64,000 bases of DNA from Trebonia sp963836195 (GTDB lineage: Bacteria > Actinomycetota > Actinomycetes > Streptosporangiales > Streptosporangiaceae). Positions 43,106 to 53,229 of the stretch are shown piece by piece. The notes below the pieces were generated by a model that worked only from the letters and a program-made list of their open reading frames with translations, was not told the origin of the DNA and did no database searches. Every line of letters begins with the position of its first letter. The stretch's first letter is position 1. The translations under genes and the position numbers were made by a program. The stretch covers positions 248,001 through 312,000 of the forward strand of contig CAWIIX010000007.1 of NCBI GenBank assembly GCA_963836195.1, written 5' to 3'.

Positions 43106-44317
43106 TCAATTCGCCGCTTGCGCGCTAAGCTCGCGCTCCAGCGGCGTCCGGAAGCGCGGGGTGACCCGGTTCGCCCCCAGCCACGCCTCCAGCCGTTCCG
43201 CGTGGCCGGAGACGGCGGCCGCGCCGTCGGCCCCGATGTCCTCGAGCAGCCGCAGGACGATCTCCCCGGACGCGCGCTGCGCCCAGCCGCCCACCACCCG
43301 GCCCTCCCACCAGACGGTCGGGCCGATGTTGCCGGTCCGGTCGAACAGCGCCGCCCGGTGGGGGCCGAGGAACCAGTCCCGGGCCTGCCACCCCATCGGC
43401 GTCGGGTCGAGCCCGGGCAGCAGCGCGGCGACGGCGGGGATCTCACCCGGGAACGAGAGGTCGTCCGCCAGCGCGACGCCGGGCTGCCCGTCCAGCTCGA
43501 CCTCGACCGCCGGCAGGGCGGCCAGCGCCGCCTTGGTCTGCCCGCCCGTCCAGCCGCCCCACCACTGCAGGTCGGACACGGGGGCCGGCCCGAACGAGCG
43601 CAGCCACCGCCGGGCCAGCTCGACCCGGGCCGCGGCGCCCTCCAGCCCGCCGTCGCCGGCCCGGGCGCCCAGCCACGTCGAGGCCGCGAACCACTCGAAC
43701 TGCCCAGACGACCAGCCGCCGCGCCGGCGCCCCCGCACCAGGTGCCCCTCCGCGCCGAGCAGGGTGAGGACTCGCGAGGTGATGTTGAAGGTGCCGCCGT
43801 AGCTCTTGTCGAGCGAGACCGAGAGCTGCGTCCGCAGCCGCGGCTCGGCCTCGGACAGCTGCGCCCCCGACGCACCGCCGCCGTCGCGCGCGTCAAGAAC
43901 CCGCAGCACGCCCCGCCCCACGTCGGTCAGCCAGCCGCCCGGATCGCCGTCGCCCACCCCGCCGGTCGCCAGGTCCTTCACCAGCTGCCGCCGCAGCCGG
44001 CTGGCGATGTCATCCGTGCACGCCGCCTGCACCACCGGCACCAGCCCGGCGGGCACCACGAACATCGTCCGTCGCATCCCCAGCATCCGCACCAGCGAAC
44101 GCTCGGTGTAAATGGCCTCGTCCAGCCGCTCCGGAGCGCACGCCGTCCGCGCCCACGCCGACAGGTACACGGCCGTGGGATCCGTCCCGTGCAGCGCGAT
44201 CATCGCGTCAACCGCGTCGACGACGGAATCGGCCGCCACCGCCAGCCGATGCCGCTCCACCAGCCGCGCCCGCCGCTGCGCGACGCTCACCGTCACGGTC
44301 ATGGGTGCTCCAGACAC
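43106..44317 (-). CDS. Winged-helix DNA-binding protein, HTH_42 (AlkZ-like) family
   Basis: 403 residues. The family pattern runs through the whole protein: ARLVERHRLA, MIALHGTDPTAVYLSAWARTACA (about 40-62), ERSLVRMLGMRRTMFVVPA, then winged-helix modules with WLRSFGPAPVSDLQWWGGW and a C-terminal GNIGPTVWWEGRVVGGWAQR. HTH_42 proteins include the AlkZ DNA glycosylase that unhooks crosslinks. Here the AlkZ QxQ catalytic pair is not visible at the ALHGTDP position, so glycosylase activity is doubtful. GTG/ATG choices at 44317 and 44302 differ by five residues. Single gene downstream of the methyltransferase gene. Confidence 0.8.
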   Translation of the reverse strand: MSGAPMTVTVSVAQRRARLVERHRLAVAADSVVDAVDAMIALHGTDPTAVYLSAWARTACAPERLDEAIYTERSLVRMLGMRRTMFVVPAGLVPVVQAACTDDIASRLRRQLVKDLATGGVGDGDPGGWLTDVGRGVLRVLDARDGGGASGAQLSEAEPRLRTQLSVSLDKSYGGTFNITSRVLTLLGAEGHLVRGRRRGGWSSGQFEWFAASTWLGARAGDGGLEGAAARVELARRWLRSFGPAPVSDLQWWGGWTGGQTKAALAALPAVEVELDGQPGVALADDLSFPGEIPAVAALLPGLDPTPMGWQARDWFLGPHRAALFDRTGNIGPTVWWEGRVVGGWAQRASGEIVLRLLEDIGADGAAAVSGHAERLEAWLGANRVTPRFRTPLERELSAQAAN

Positions 44318-44428
44318 TCGGCCGCTAGAAAAAAAGAACGAACCCCATTATCCCGAACGGACCCGTGCTTCGCCTCCCAAACACCCGCGCACCCGGCCCT
44401 CGGCGCGGCCCGCCCGACGGGCAGACCC

Positions 44429-45238
44429 TCAGCTGTCGGCCGCTCGACCGGTGATGACGGTGGCGCCCCAGTCCTCGTCGGTGTGGATGGACGGGGAGAG
44501 GCCGGCCGCGGCCATCGCCGCCGCCATCTCCGGGCCCTGCCGGTCGCTCGTCTCCACCAGCAGCACGCCGCCGGGCGCGAGCCAGCCGGGCGCGTCCGCC
44601 GCCGCCCGGCGCAGGATCGCGAGCCCGTCGAGGCCGCCGTCGAGCGCGACCAGCGGCTCGTGGTCGCGCGCCTCGGCGGGCAGGAACGCGACGTCGCCGG
44701 TCGGCACGTAGGGCGCGTTGCAGATCAGGATGTCGGACCGGCCGCGCAGCCCGCCGGGAAGCGCGCCGAACAGGTCGCCGAGGTAGACCCGCCCTCCGGC
44801 CGGCTCGACGTTCCGCCGGGCGCACGCGACCGCGGCCGGGTCAAGGTCGGCCGCGTGCAGCCCGGCCCAGCCCCCCAGCCCGTTCGCGACCGCGAGCCCG
44901 AGGGCGCCGGTGCCGCAGCACAGATCGACGATGACCGCGACCTGGCCGCCGTCCGTTCGCCAGCCCGCGAGCCCGACGGCCACCGATACCAGGAACTCGC
45001 TTCGCCGCCTGGGCACGAAAACACCGGGGTCGACGACGATCCGCAGGCCCGCGAACTCGGCCCAGCCGACCACCTGCTCGAGCGGCTCCCCGGCCGCCCG
45101 CCGCCCGACCAGGGCGTCGAGTTCCTCCCGGGTCCGCGCCGCCGACAGCAGCACCGCCGCCTCTTCCTCGGCGAAGACGCACCCGGCGCCCCGGAGTCGG
45201 GCGACCACGGCGTCGTCAGTGACCGCATCGTCGCGCAT
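44429..45238 (-). CDS. Putative protein N(5)-glutamine methyltransferase (HemK-like)
   Basis: 269 residues. A class I methyltransferase fold is seen with VDLCCGTGALGLAVANGL (SAM motif I, about 118-135) and ILICNAPYVPTGDVAFLP, where the family motif NPPY reads NAPY. The N-terminal helical domain (AEEEAAVLLSAARTREELDALVGRRAAGEPLEQVVGWAEFAG) and PGVFVPRRRSEFLV match PrmC/HemK proteins. PrmC methylates the Gln of release-factor GGQ motifs; the NAPY subgroup has no proven substrate. ATG 45238 starts the homology. It is divergent from the APH-type gene, with 25 bp between starts. Confidence 0.87.
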   Translation of the reverse strand: MRDDAVTDDAVVARLRGAGCVFAEEEAAVLLSAARTREELDALVGRRAAGEPLEQVVGWAEFAGLRIVVDPGVFVPRRRSEFLVSVAVGLAGWRTDGGQVAVIVDLCCGTGALGLAVANGLGGWAGLHAADLDPAAVACARRNVEPAGGRVYLGDLFGALPGGLRGRSDILICNAPYVPTGDVAFLPAEARDHEPLVALDGGLDGLAILRRAAADAPGWLAPGGVLLVETSDRQGPEMAAAMAAAGLSPSIHTDEDWGATVITGRAADS

Positions 45239-45250
45239 GACATCCAACCC

Positions 45251-45266
45251 TACTATTGAAGGCGTG
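45251..45266 (+). promoter_or_regulatory. -10 element of a probable leaderless gene
   Basis: TACTAT at 45251-45256 fits the TANNNT -10 element and lies 7 nt before GTG 45264, so transcription would begin at or next to the start codon. Confidence 0.5.
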
Positions 45267-45905
45267 TCAGCAGCGACATATATAAGCTGGGCCGCCGCCC
45301 GCCTGAATGTGACCGACGCGAGCGTCAATCGCGCCCGCGGCGGCGACAACAGCACAGTATTTGAAATCGAATCCGGCGATGCGCGGTGGTTTCTCAAAAT
45401 AGGCGATCGGCTGGCGCGCGAATGCGCCGGGCTGCGCTGGCTGGCCGGCCGGCTGGCGGTCCCGCAGGTTGTCGCGTTTGACCGCGTGGAAAACGCAGAC
45501 GCACTGCTCATGACCGCCGTGCCGGGTACCGACCTGGCTGCCCTGGCGAAATCCCGGCCGCCGGCGTCGATCGTCGAAATGCTCGCCTCCGCGCTTCGCG
45601 CCTTTCATTCGATCAGCCCGGAAGACTGTCCATTCGAGGCATATATCCCGGGCGAATCGCTCGTCCATGGCGACGCTTGCCTGCCGAATATTATTGTCGG
45701 CGAGGACGGGTCGAACGGGTATATCGACCTGGGCGACATGGGAGTCGGCGATGTCGAGGCCGACCTCTCGGCGGCGGTCTGGAGCCTCCAGTACAACCTC
45801 GGCCCCGGGTTCGGCCGCGCGTTCCTGACCGCCTACGGCCGACCGGACGCGACCGACCGCGACGTGGACCGCCTCTGGACGATGTACGCGACCAGAGGCG
45901 CCTAG
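45264..45905 (+). CDS. APH(3')-type aminoglycoside/small-molecule phosphotransferase
   Basis: 213 residues. The nucleotide-binding Lys is in RWFLKIGDRLARECAGLRWLAG. The catalytic loop is LVHGDACLPNIIV (Asp near 136, Asn near 141) and the metal loop is GYIDLGDMGVGDVEADLSAAVWSL. The HGDxCLPN with IDLGxxGVxD pairing is the APH(3') pattern; known members phosphorylate kanamycin or neomycin. At 213 residues it is shorter than typical APH(3') enzymes (about 260), mostly at the N terminus. Codons are less GC-rich than in neighbouring genes (AATATTATTGTC, ATATATCCC), which hints at transfer. The GTG start has no Shine-Dalgarno site. Confidence 0.8.
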   Translation: MSAATYISWAAARLNVTDASVNRARGGDNSTVFEIESGDARWFLKIGDRLARECAGLRWLAGRLAVPQVVAFDRVENADALLMTAVPGTDLAALAKSRPPASIVEMLASALRAFHSISPEDCPFEAYIPGESLVHGDACLPNIIVGEDGSNGYIDLGDMGVGDVEADLSAAVWSLQYNLGPGFGRAFLTAYGRPDATDRDVDRLWTMYATRGA

Positions 45906-46073
45906 CCCGACGATGATCCTGCCCTACGGCAGCGTCCAATGGCTGTTGCGGCTGGGTACGTCACCGACAGCGAGTCGCTTGCAGACACGCCGATGACAAC
46001 AAACTCATCTCCCCGGCCGCCGCAACGTTCAGCCCCGGCAGCCGGACCACTCTCAGGAAGGGCTCAGAAGACA

Positions 46074-47454
46074 ATGCTAGTAACTTCCCCGTACCTCCAG
46101 GGCGCGTTCGCCCCGGTCGCAGAAGAGATCACCGCGTTCGACCTGCCGGTCACCGGCCGCATCCCCGCCGGGCTCAGCGGGCGCTACCTGCGCAACGGCC
46201 CTAACCCGCTCGGACTCGAAGATCCGGGCTACCACTGGTTCATCGGCGCCGGCATGGTGCATGGGGTGCGGCTGCGCGACGGCCGGGCCGAGTGGTATCG
46301 CAACCGCTGGGTCCGCTCCCGCCGGACGGCCGAGACCCTCGGCGAGGCATGGCCAGGTGGACCGGTCCACGCCGACCAGGACTTCGCCGCCAACACCCAC
46401 ATCATCCGCCACGCCGGGCGCACCCTGGCCACCGTCGAAGGCCGGCGCGCTGCCCTACGAGCTCGCGAACGAGCTTGGCACCGTGGGCCCCTGCGACTTC
46501 AGCGGGACCCTGCCGGGCGGCTTCGCCGCGCATACCAAGCTCGACCCGCGGACCGGGGAGCTGCACGCCATCGCCTACTTCTGGGGCTGGGATTACGTCC
46601 AGCACGTCGTGATCGGCGGCGACGGCCTGGTGGCAAGCGACGACCAACGTCCCGCTGCCGCACAAGCCGATGATGCACGACTTCGCCCTGACCGAGAAAT
46701 ACGTCGTGCTCTTCGACCTGCCGGTCACCTTCAGCATGGAGGCAGCGACGGACGGGTCGCCGCTGCCGTACACGTGGAACCCGGAGGTCCAGGCCCGCGT
46801 CGGCCTGCTGCCGCGCGACGGCGGTGCGGCGCAGACGTCCGCTGGGTGGCGGTCGAGCCGTGCTGGGTGTTCCATACCTTTAACGCCTACGACGACACCG
46901 AGGGTCGCGTCGTCGTGGACCTCATCAAGTACGAGGGAGCGTACGATGTCTCCGTGCTCGACGGCAAGGGCCCGCTCACCCTCGACCGGTGGACCATCGA
47001 CCCGGCCGCGCGGCACGATCGACCACCCGCCGCCTCGACGACAGGCTTCAGGAGTTCCCGCGCGTGGACGAGCGGACCATCTCACGCGCCGCACCGCTAC
47101 GGCTATAGCGCCGTCATCGGCGAGGTCAGCCGGGCCACGATCGCAATGTCGGGAGACTTCGCCGACCAGGCATTCGGCAACGCCCTGCTCAAGCACGACC
47201 TGGCCCGGGGCACCACGCAAGCGTACGAGTTCGGGCGGGATGCGACCGCCGGGGAGGCGGTCTTCGTGCCGACCACGGCGGACGCCCCCGAGGACGACGG
47301 TTACGTCATGGCCTTCGTCCACAACCCCGACCGTGGTGCCTCCGACCTGGTAATCCTCGCCGCACAGGACTTTGGCGGCGAACCGGTTGCCCGGGTTCGG
47401 CTGCCGGCTCGGGTCCCGCTCGGCTTCCACGGCAGCTGGATCCCGGACGAGTAA
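46074..47454 (+). pseudogene. Carotenoid oxygenase (RPE65 family), frame broken several times
   Basis: Start block SPYLQGAFAPVAEEITAFDLPVTGRIPAGLSGRYLRNGPNPLG with GYHWFIGAGMVHGVRLRDGRAEWYRNRWVRS is typical of bacterial carotenoid/apocarotenoid cleavage oxygenases. After frame changes near 46440, 46650 and 46830 come ALPYELANELGTVGPCDFSG, PLPHKPMMHDFALTEKYVVLFDLPVTFS and WVAVEPCWVFHTFNAYDD, holding iron-binding His candidates. The end GFHGSWIPDE contains the last conserved His. A fourth disturbance lies near 47020-47080. An AGGAAGG site precedes ATG 46074. Such enzymes split carotenoids or stilbenes with Fe(II) and O2. All blocks are conserved, so assembly indels are likely. It runs directly into the next gene. 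Confidence 0.75.
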
Positions 47455-48354
47455 GTGACGGCCGAGGGACACGCCGCCGCGATGGTGGCGGCCGTCAGGG
47501 ACGACCCCGCCAGGCGCCTGGAACTGGCGGCCGGCTTCTACGACCGCCGGGCAGGCGCCGCCGGGGCTCCGCGCATCGGGTCCTACCGGCGGGCGGAGCT
47601 TGCCTTCATGCACTGGCAGCTCAGGCGGGGAGTCCTCGCCGCCCCCGATGCCGAACCTCCCGGCAGCCCGTGGTGGCGGGCGGTCAACGAAGGCCTACTG
47701 CGTGATGCCTGGGAGGCGCGGCTGCTGGAGGGCCGCGAACCAGGAACGGCGAGTCGGCCGAGCGTCGTACGCTGGCTTCAGTTCCTGCGGGAGCCGTCGC
47801 CCCAGGCGTGGTACCTGGCGCACAATGCCAGCATCGTCGCGGGTTACCTGGCCCACCGCGATCTCGCCGAGCGGGAACAGCCGCTCGAGCGGTTCTTCAT
47901 GGATGTCGCCTTGATCCGGGTGCTGTACGCTCACAGCCTGCTGACCGCCCCGCGCCTCGCTCTCGGGCGGCTGGCCCCAGCCGGCCGGCCGCTCGCCGAT
48001 CCCCGCTGGCGCGGTGCCGACGTGTTCCTGTCGCTACACAACATCCTGCCGAGCCGGTATCCCCTCGACGGGCTCACCCTACGGGAGATCCTGCAGGCAG
48101 AGAACTACCTAGGCCGCCTGCTCGACTACGGCGTGATCCTGCCGCGAGCGCATGCCCTCTACGCTCACGCGGCGTCCGAGCTGGACGAGCCGCGACTGCT
48201 GGAGATGGTCCGCAACGGCTGGCCCGTCTACTCATGGCCGTATGACCGGCGGGACGCATGGACGACGATGAGGGCGCCCGGAGCGGTCAGATTCCTCACG
48301 AGGCTAACGACGACTAGGGAACTGACAGATTCGAGGCGGCCCGCGTCCGGATGA
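47455..48354 (+). CDS. Conserved hypothetical protein coupled to the carotenoid oxygenase
   Basis: 299 residues, starting at GTG immediately after the oxygenase TAA stop, so clearly co-transcribed. Soluble, mainly helical, no signal peptide. Noticeable are ELAFMHWQLRRGVL, SPWWRAVNEGLLRDAWEA, SVVRWLQFLREPSPQAWYLAHNASIVAGYL, VALIRVLYAHSLL and PLADPRWRGADVFLSLHNILPSRYP. The His and Trp content and the helical blocks could suit a cofactor-binding or membrane-associated enzyme, but I recognise no family. Its context suggests a role in apocarotenoid metabolism with the oxygenase. Confidence 0.65.
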   Translation: MTAEGHAAAMVAAVRDDPARRLELAAGFYDRRAGAAGAPRIGSYRRAELAFMHWQLRRGVLAAPDAEPPGSPWWRAVNEGLLRDAWEARLLEGREPGTASRPSVVRWLQFLREPSPQAWYLAHNASIVAGYLAHRDLAEREQPLERFFMDVALIRVLYAHSLLTAPRLALGRLAPAGRPLADPRWRGADVFLSLHNILPSRYPLDGLTLREILQAENYLGRLLDYGVILPRAHALYAHAASELDEPRLLEMVRNGWPVYSWPYDRRDAWTTMRAPGAVRFLTRLTTTRELTDSRRPASG

Positions 48355-48439
48355 GACTGGACGTGCTGGCCTCAGCGAACCCCAACGACAGGGGCAGGCG
48401 GGCCAGCGCCCGCTGCCTTCGAGGGGCGCGAGGGAATCG

Positions 48440-48761
48440 ACGACCAAGCAGCTGCAGGCACAGCCGCGGGCGTGCGCGACCGGTGCCTGGTGCCGTCCTC
48501 GGGGGTCTGCCTGCTGGTGGCGACCACCGCCTACCTGATGGTGTTCACGCTGCTCGGCCACATCGGCGAGTCACTGCGGTGCTCGCGGGCAGCCTGATCC
48601 GCGCCGGGCACCAGGCGCTGCCGGCGGGCGACGGCTACGCCAGGGCCTGGCTGTGCGGCGCGGGCCTGGCCGCCGTCGGAGCCGTGGTCACCGCCGTGCC
48701 GGCCGCCACGCTGACGAGAAAGGGCGTCGGACCGGATGAAGCCAGGGTCCGTTCGATCTGA
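48440..48761 (+). pseudogene. Decayed 3' fragment of a membrane transporter (MFS-like)
   Basis: Hydrophobic pieces occur in two frames: VCLLVATTAYLMVFTLLGHIG near 48510-48570 and ARAWLCGAGLAAVGAVVTAVPAATLTRKG near 48640-48725. They resemble the last helices of an MFS permease. No start or complete domain is present. The 430-bp gap 48355-48784 holds nothing else I can support. Confidence 0.4.
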
Positions 48762-48784
48762 TGATGACTTTGAATTTGAAGTTT

Positions 48785-51323
48785 CTAGAGCTGGCCGACG
48801 TCGGTGACGTGGATGACGGCCGCGCCCTCCTCGTCCGAGGCGGCGAGGTCGACCGTGGCGGAGATGCCCCAGTCGTGGTCGCCGGCCGGGTCGTCGAAGA
48901 TCTGGCGGACCGTCCAGGCGGTCTTGCCCTCCTCGATGAGCAGCCTCGACGGGCCGCGCGCGTCGGGGCCGGTGCCGAGCTCGTCGTAGAGCTCGAAGTA
49001 GCCGTCGAGCGCGTCCGCCCAGGCGGCGGCGGTCCAGCCGTCGCGTCCGTCGAGGTCGCCGAGGTCGTCGTAGCGGCGCAGGGCGGCCAGCGTGACCCGG
49101 CGGAAGAGCGCGTTGCGGACGAGGATCCTGAACGCGCGCGCGTTCCTGGTGACCCCCTTGGGCTCCGCCCTGACCGGCAGGGAGTCGGAGCCGGAGGTCG
49201 TCGGGGTGACTGAGCTTCTCCCACTCGTCGATGAGGCTGGAGTCGACCTGGCGGATCAGCTCGCCCAGCCATTCGATGAGGTCGGTCAGCTCCTCGCTCT
49301 TGGCCTCGTCGGGGACGGTCTGCCGCAGGGCCTTGTAGGCGTCGGCGAGGTACCGCAGCACGATGCCCTCGGACCGGGACAGGCTGTAGAACTGCACGTA
49401 CTCGCCGAAGGTCATCGCCCGCTCGTACATGTCCCTGACGACGGTCTTGGGGGAGACGTGGTAGTCGCCGACCCAGGGGTGGCCGCGCCGGTAGATGTCG
49501 TAGCCGGCCTCGAGGACGTCCTCAAGCGGCTTGGGCCAGGTGACGGAGTCCAGCAGCTCCATCCGCTCCTCGTACTCGATGCCCTCGGACTTCATCGCCG
49601 CGACGGCCTCGCCGCGGGCGCGGAACTGCTGGGCCGACAGGATCTGGCGCGGGTCGTCGAGGGTGGACTCGATCACCGACAGCACGTCGAGCGCGTAGGT
49701 CTCGGACTCGCGGTCGAGCAGCTCGATCGCGGCCAGCGCAAACGGCGAGAGCGGCTGGTTGAGCGCGAAGTCGTACTGCAGGTCAACCGTGAGCCGGACG
49801 TAGCGGCCCTTCTCATCCGGCTCGTCGAGGCGCTCGACCACGCCGCCGGCCAGCAGCGCGCGGTAGATCTCGATCGCGCGGTGGATGTGCTTGCGCTGCT
49901 TGGCCCGGTCCTCGTGGTTGTCGCGCAGCAGGTGCTTCAGCGCCAGGTAGGCGTTCCCCGGCCGGTCGATGACGTTGAGCACCATCGCGTGGGTGACGGT
50001 GAAGCTCGAGGTGAGCGGCTCAGGCTCGGAGTTGACGAGGCGCTCGAAGGTCGGCTTGCCCCAGGAGATCGCCCCCTCGGGCGGCTTCTTCTTGACGACC
50101 CGCCGACGCGCCACGGCCTCGTCGCCGCCGGTCTTGGCGAGGGCCTTGGCGAAGGACCGCTCGTTGTCGATGACGTGCTCGGGCGCCTGGACGACGACGC
50201 GGCCCGCGGTGTCGAAGCCGGCCCGTCCCGCCCGGCCCGCGATCTGGTGGAACTCGCGGACCTGGAGCAGCCTGGTCTTCTTGCCGTCGTACTTGGACAG
50301 CGAGGTGAACACGACCGTCCGGATCGGCACGTTGATGCCGACCCCAAGCGTGTCGGTGCCGCAGATGACCTTGAGCAGTCCGGCCTGGGCGAGCTGCTCG
50401 ACCAGCCGCCGGTACTTCGGCAGCATGCCGGCGTGATGCACGCCGATGCCGTGCCTGACCAGCCGCGAGAGCGTCTTTCCGAATCCCGACGCGAATCTGA
50501 ATTCGCCGATCAGCTCCGCGATCTTATCTTTCTCCTGGCGTGTGCACATATTCGTCGACATCAGCGCCTGGGCCTGCTCGAGCGCGGCCGCCTGGGTGAA
50601 ATGCACGATATAAGCGGGCGCCTGATTAGTGGTGAGCAGTTCGCTAATCGCCTCGTGCAGCGGCTCAAGGCTGAAGGAGAAGACCAGGGGCACCGGACGC
50701 TCGGCGTTCTTGACGACGGCGGTCGGCCAGCCGGTCCTTTTAGTCAGGTCCTCCTGGAAACGGGTGACGTCGCCGAGGGTGGCCGACATCAGGATGAACT
50801 GCGCCTTCGGCAGCTCGATGAGCGGCACCTGCCAGGCCCAGCCCCGGTCCGGGTCCGCGTAGTAGTGGAACTCGTCCATCACGACCTGGCCGACGTCGGC
50901 GTCCGCGCCGTCCCGCAGGGCGATGGAGGCCAGGATCTCGGCCGTGCAGCAGATGATCGGCGCCTTCGCGTTGACGCTGGCGTCGCCGGTCATCATGCCG
51001 ACCTTGGCCGCGCCGAAGATGTCGATGAGGGCGAAGAACTTCTCGCTCACCAGCGCCTTGATCGGCGCGGTGTAGTAGCTGCGCTGGCCGTTGGCGAGCG
51101 CGGCGAAGTGGGCGCCGGCCGCGACCAGGGATTTCCCCGAGCCGGTGGGGGTCGACAGGATCACGTTCGACCCCATCGCGACCTCGATCAGCGCCTCTTC
51201 CTGATGCGGGTAGAGGGTGAGGCCCTGCTCGGTCGCCCAGCCCGCGAACGCGTTGTAGATCGAATCGGGGTCGGGCGGGGTGTCGTTCGTCGGCGGGGGG
51301 AGCAGTTCGGTCAGCGTCGTCAT
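48785..51323 (-). CDS. DEAD/DEAH-box helicase with C-terminal DUF3516, frame break near 49205
   Basis: About 846 residues when restored. The superfamily 2 helicase core: Q-like LYPHQEEALIEV, Walker A STPTGSGKSLVAAG (about 55-68), motif II MDEFHYY (near 160), motif III LMSATLGD, and motif VI HQIAGRAGRAGFDT (near 385). This resembles Ski2/Mtr4-type RNA helicases; DUF3516 is the actinobacterial C-terminal extension. The sequenced frame leaves the gene near 49205; the proper continuation SDSLPVRAEPKGVTRNARAF to HDWGISATVDLAASDEEGAAVIHVTDVGQL is in another frame, ending at 48785. ATG 51323 starts the homology. Likely an RNA-processing helicase; target unknown. Confidence 0.85.
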
Positions 51324-51901
51324 GGCGACTTCTATGGTGCCTTGTCTCAGCGACTGCCTGGGACGTTGCGGCTGGGCGGCGGGGTCGGCGGACGACCGTC
51401 GGCCCTGCTCGGGAGGCCGCCCAGGCGCCACCATTCGGCGGCGCCGCTAAATTGCATTCTTTGTATGCGAATTTTCAGAAGCTGCCACTTCGGTAGCGGC
51501 CTGCTCGCCTTCGGCGCCGTCGCGGGGAGCGGGGCTCTGCCCCCGCGGCGACAGGCCAGCCGGTCACGGAGCTCGGGCCAGATCTGGAGCGCGAGCGCAG
51601 TTACGGCGTCCGCCCGCCGGCTCCGCCCCGGCTCCGCCCGGGGGCGGGACGTCTGCGTGTACGCAATTGACGTCGCAAGTAAACACTGGATGAAGCGCCC
51701 GGCGGGGCGTTGCGGACCGGGTTCGGTGCCCTGTATAACCAGACCTTCGACGGTCCGCGGCCGGCCGGGCCCGTCGAGCGGGGTGGCGGCGGGCGTTTTT
51801 TCGTGGTTATTGACAGGGGGTCGCGTGTGCCTCATTATGGGGTCTCCTGCTTCCGCAAGTCCGACCATTCCACGCCATTACCTTAGCATCCGGATGTCGT
51901 C
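51324..51901. promoter_or_regulatory. Intergenic region with a sigma-70-like promoter for the glycosyltransferase gene
   Basis: The 578-bp gap has no supportable gene. TTGACA at 51810-51815, a 17-bp spacer and CATTAT at 51833-51838 form a good vegetative promoter about 64 bp before the ATG at 51902. The rest (AT-richer around 51450-51490 and 51655-51690) shows nothing definite. Confidence 0.55.
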
Positions 51902-53173
51902 ATGAATAAGCAACTCCGATTTGCCACCCTGAGCAAGTACCCGCCCTATCGATCGGGGCACGCAAAGCAGGCACTGTGGAACAACACTGCGCTCGCGGCG
52001 CTCACTGGCGCGGAACAGCACCAGGTCACATACTGTGGGGCCTCCGCTGATCCGGAAGACGACGCCGGTCCCGGGGTCCAGGTCCATCACGTCAAAGAAG
52101 TCCGCGGAAATCGCCGGGTGCCGGACGGGCATCTGCTCCACGCGGTCGCGGCCGAACTTTATCGAGTGGCCATCGATCACCATATCGATGTCATAAACAC
52201 CTATTACATCGATCCGCATGCGTCGCTCGCGAATAGGGCCGCCGACGCGCTCGGGCTGCTCGGCCGGCGGCCAATAGTTATCCACAGCATTGAGGGCAGC
52301 GATGTCCTCGATTCGGTCTGCGAGCACCTTGGCGACGGCTCCGCCGCGCTGCTGTTCGGCGACGTGCTGCGGGCGGACGTGCTCTGCACCGTTTCGGACT
52401 ACACGGCGCGGGAGTTCCTGGCCGGGGCCGAGGCGATCGGCGGGGCGAGGCTGGCGGACTCGCTGGCGGCGACGATCGCGCTGCGCTACCCCGGGCTGCC
52501 GCCGGCCGCGTTCGCCCGGCCGTCGGCGGACACCCTGGCCGAGTTCCGGCACCGGACCGGGCTCGGCCCGGACTCGGTGCTGATCTCCACGATCGGCCGC
52601 CTGGAGGAGGAGAAGGGCCTCGACACGATCGTCGCGATGGCCGAGCTGTCCCTGGAGCGCCAGCTGGGCTACGAGTTCGTCATCGCCGGCACCGGCTCGC
52701 TCGCGGAGCGGCTGCTGGCTCAGGCCGAGGCGCTGCCGAACCTGACGGTCACGCCCAACATCAGCTCCCGCGACGCCCAGTCGCTGCGCGCGGCAACCTC
52801 CGTCGGCGTCTTTCCCACCCGGGTCATCCCGGGGTTCATCGAGACGTTCTGCGTCGCCGCACTCGAGTACCAGGCGCTCGCCGTCCCGGTGCTGGCGGGC
52901 GCGATCGGCGGGGTCCACGAGGCCACGCCGGACAATCGCTCGCTGGTTGAATCGAACACGCCCGCCGCCGAATGGCTGGCCAGGATCGAGGCGGTGCTCG
53001 CGAACCGGGCGGAGCGCAGCGCGACCGCGGGCGGCTTCGCCGCCAAGTTCACCAGCGCGGTCAGCGCCCGGCGGCTGGTCGACCTGGCGGAGCTCGCCGC
53101 CGACCGTCCCGACCGGGGCCAGCCGCTGAAGCCGTCCATGGCCGACGACTACCTCGCCCGCTGGCAGAAGTAG
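51902..53173 (+). CDS. Glycosyltransferase family 4
   Basis: 423 residues with a GT-B layout. The N-terminal acceptor domain is about 5-190 (FATLSKYPPYRSGHAKQALWNN, HIDVINTYYIDPHAS). The donor domain has ISTIGRLEEEKGLDTIVAMAEL (about 223-244), EFVIAGTGSLAERL, TPNISSRDAQSLRAATSVGVFPTRVIPGFIETFCVAALEYQALAVPVLA with the EX7E-like donor motif, as in GT4 enzymes. The sugar donor and acceptor are unknown. The first 130 codons are less GC-biased than the rest. A sigma-70-like promoter precedes it; a hairpin follows the stop. It is convergent with gltX. Confidence 0.85.
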   Translation: MNKQLRFATLSKYPPYRSGHAKQALWNNTALAALTGAEQHQVTYCGASADPEDDAGPGVQVHHVKEVRGNRRVPDGHLLHAVAAELYRVAIDHHIDVINTYYIDPHASLANRAADALGLLGRRPIVIHSIEGSDVLDSVCEHLGDGSAALLFGDVLRADVLCTVSDYTAREFLAGAEAIGGARLADSLAATIALRYPGLPPAAFARPSADTLAEFRHRTGLGPDSVLISTIGRLEEEKGLDTIVAMAELSLERQLGYEFVIAGTGSLAERLLAQAEALPNLTVTPNISSRDAQSLRAATSVGVFPTRVIPGFIETFCVAALEYQALAVPVLAGAIGGVHEATPDNRSLVESNTPAAEWLARIEAVLANRAERSATAGGFAAKFTSAVSARRLVDLAELAADRPDRGQPLKPSMADDYLARWQK

Positions 53174-53193
53174 CGGTCGTTGACCGCACGCGC

Positions 53194-53229
53194 GCTGAGC
53201 CCCGCCGGCCAGGCCGGGCGGGGCTCAGC
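53194..53229. terminator. Bidirectional hairpin terminator between the glycosyltransferase and gltX
   Basis: GCTGAGCCCCGCC (53194-53206) pairs perfectly with 53217-53229 around a 10-nt loop that can itself pair (GGCC/GGCC). Its right edge touches the gltX stop. Confidence 0.75.

Noticed and set aside
42349..45905. Defence island or genomic island (TA module, HTH_42, APH gene)
   Set aside because: No integrase, tRNA junction, direct-repeat ends or further defence genes were found; the genes are mixed with ordinary metabolic ones.
52278..52286. Third TTATCCACA inside the glycosyltransferase gene
   Set aside because: It is a single copy within coding sequence; chance is a sufficient explanation.
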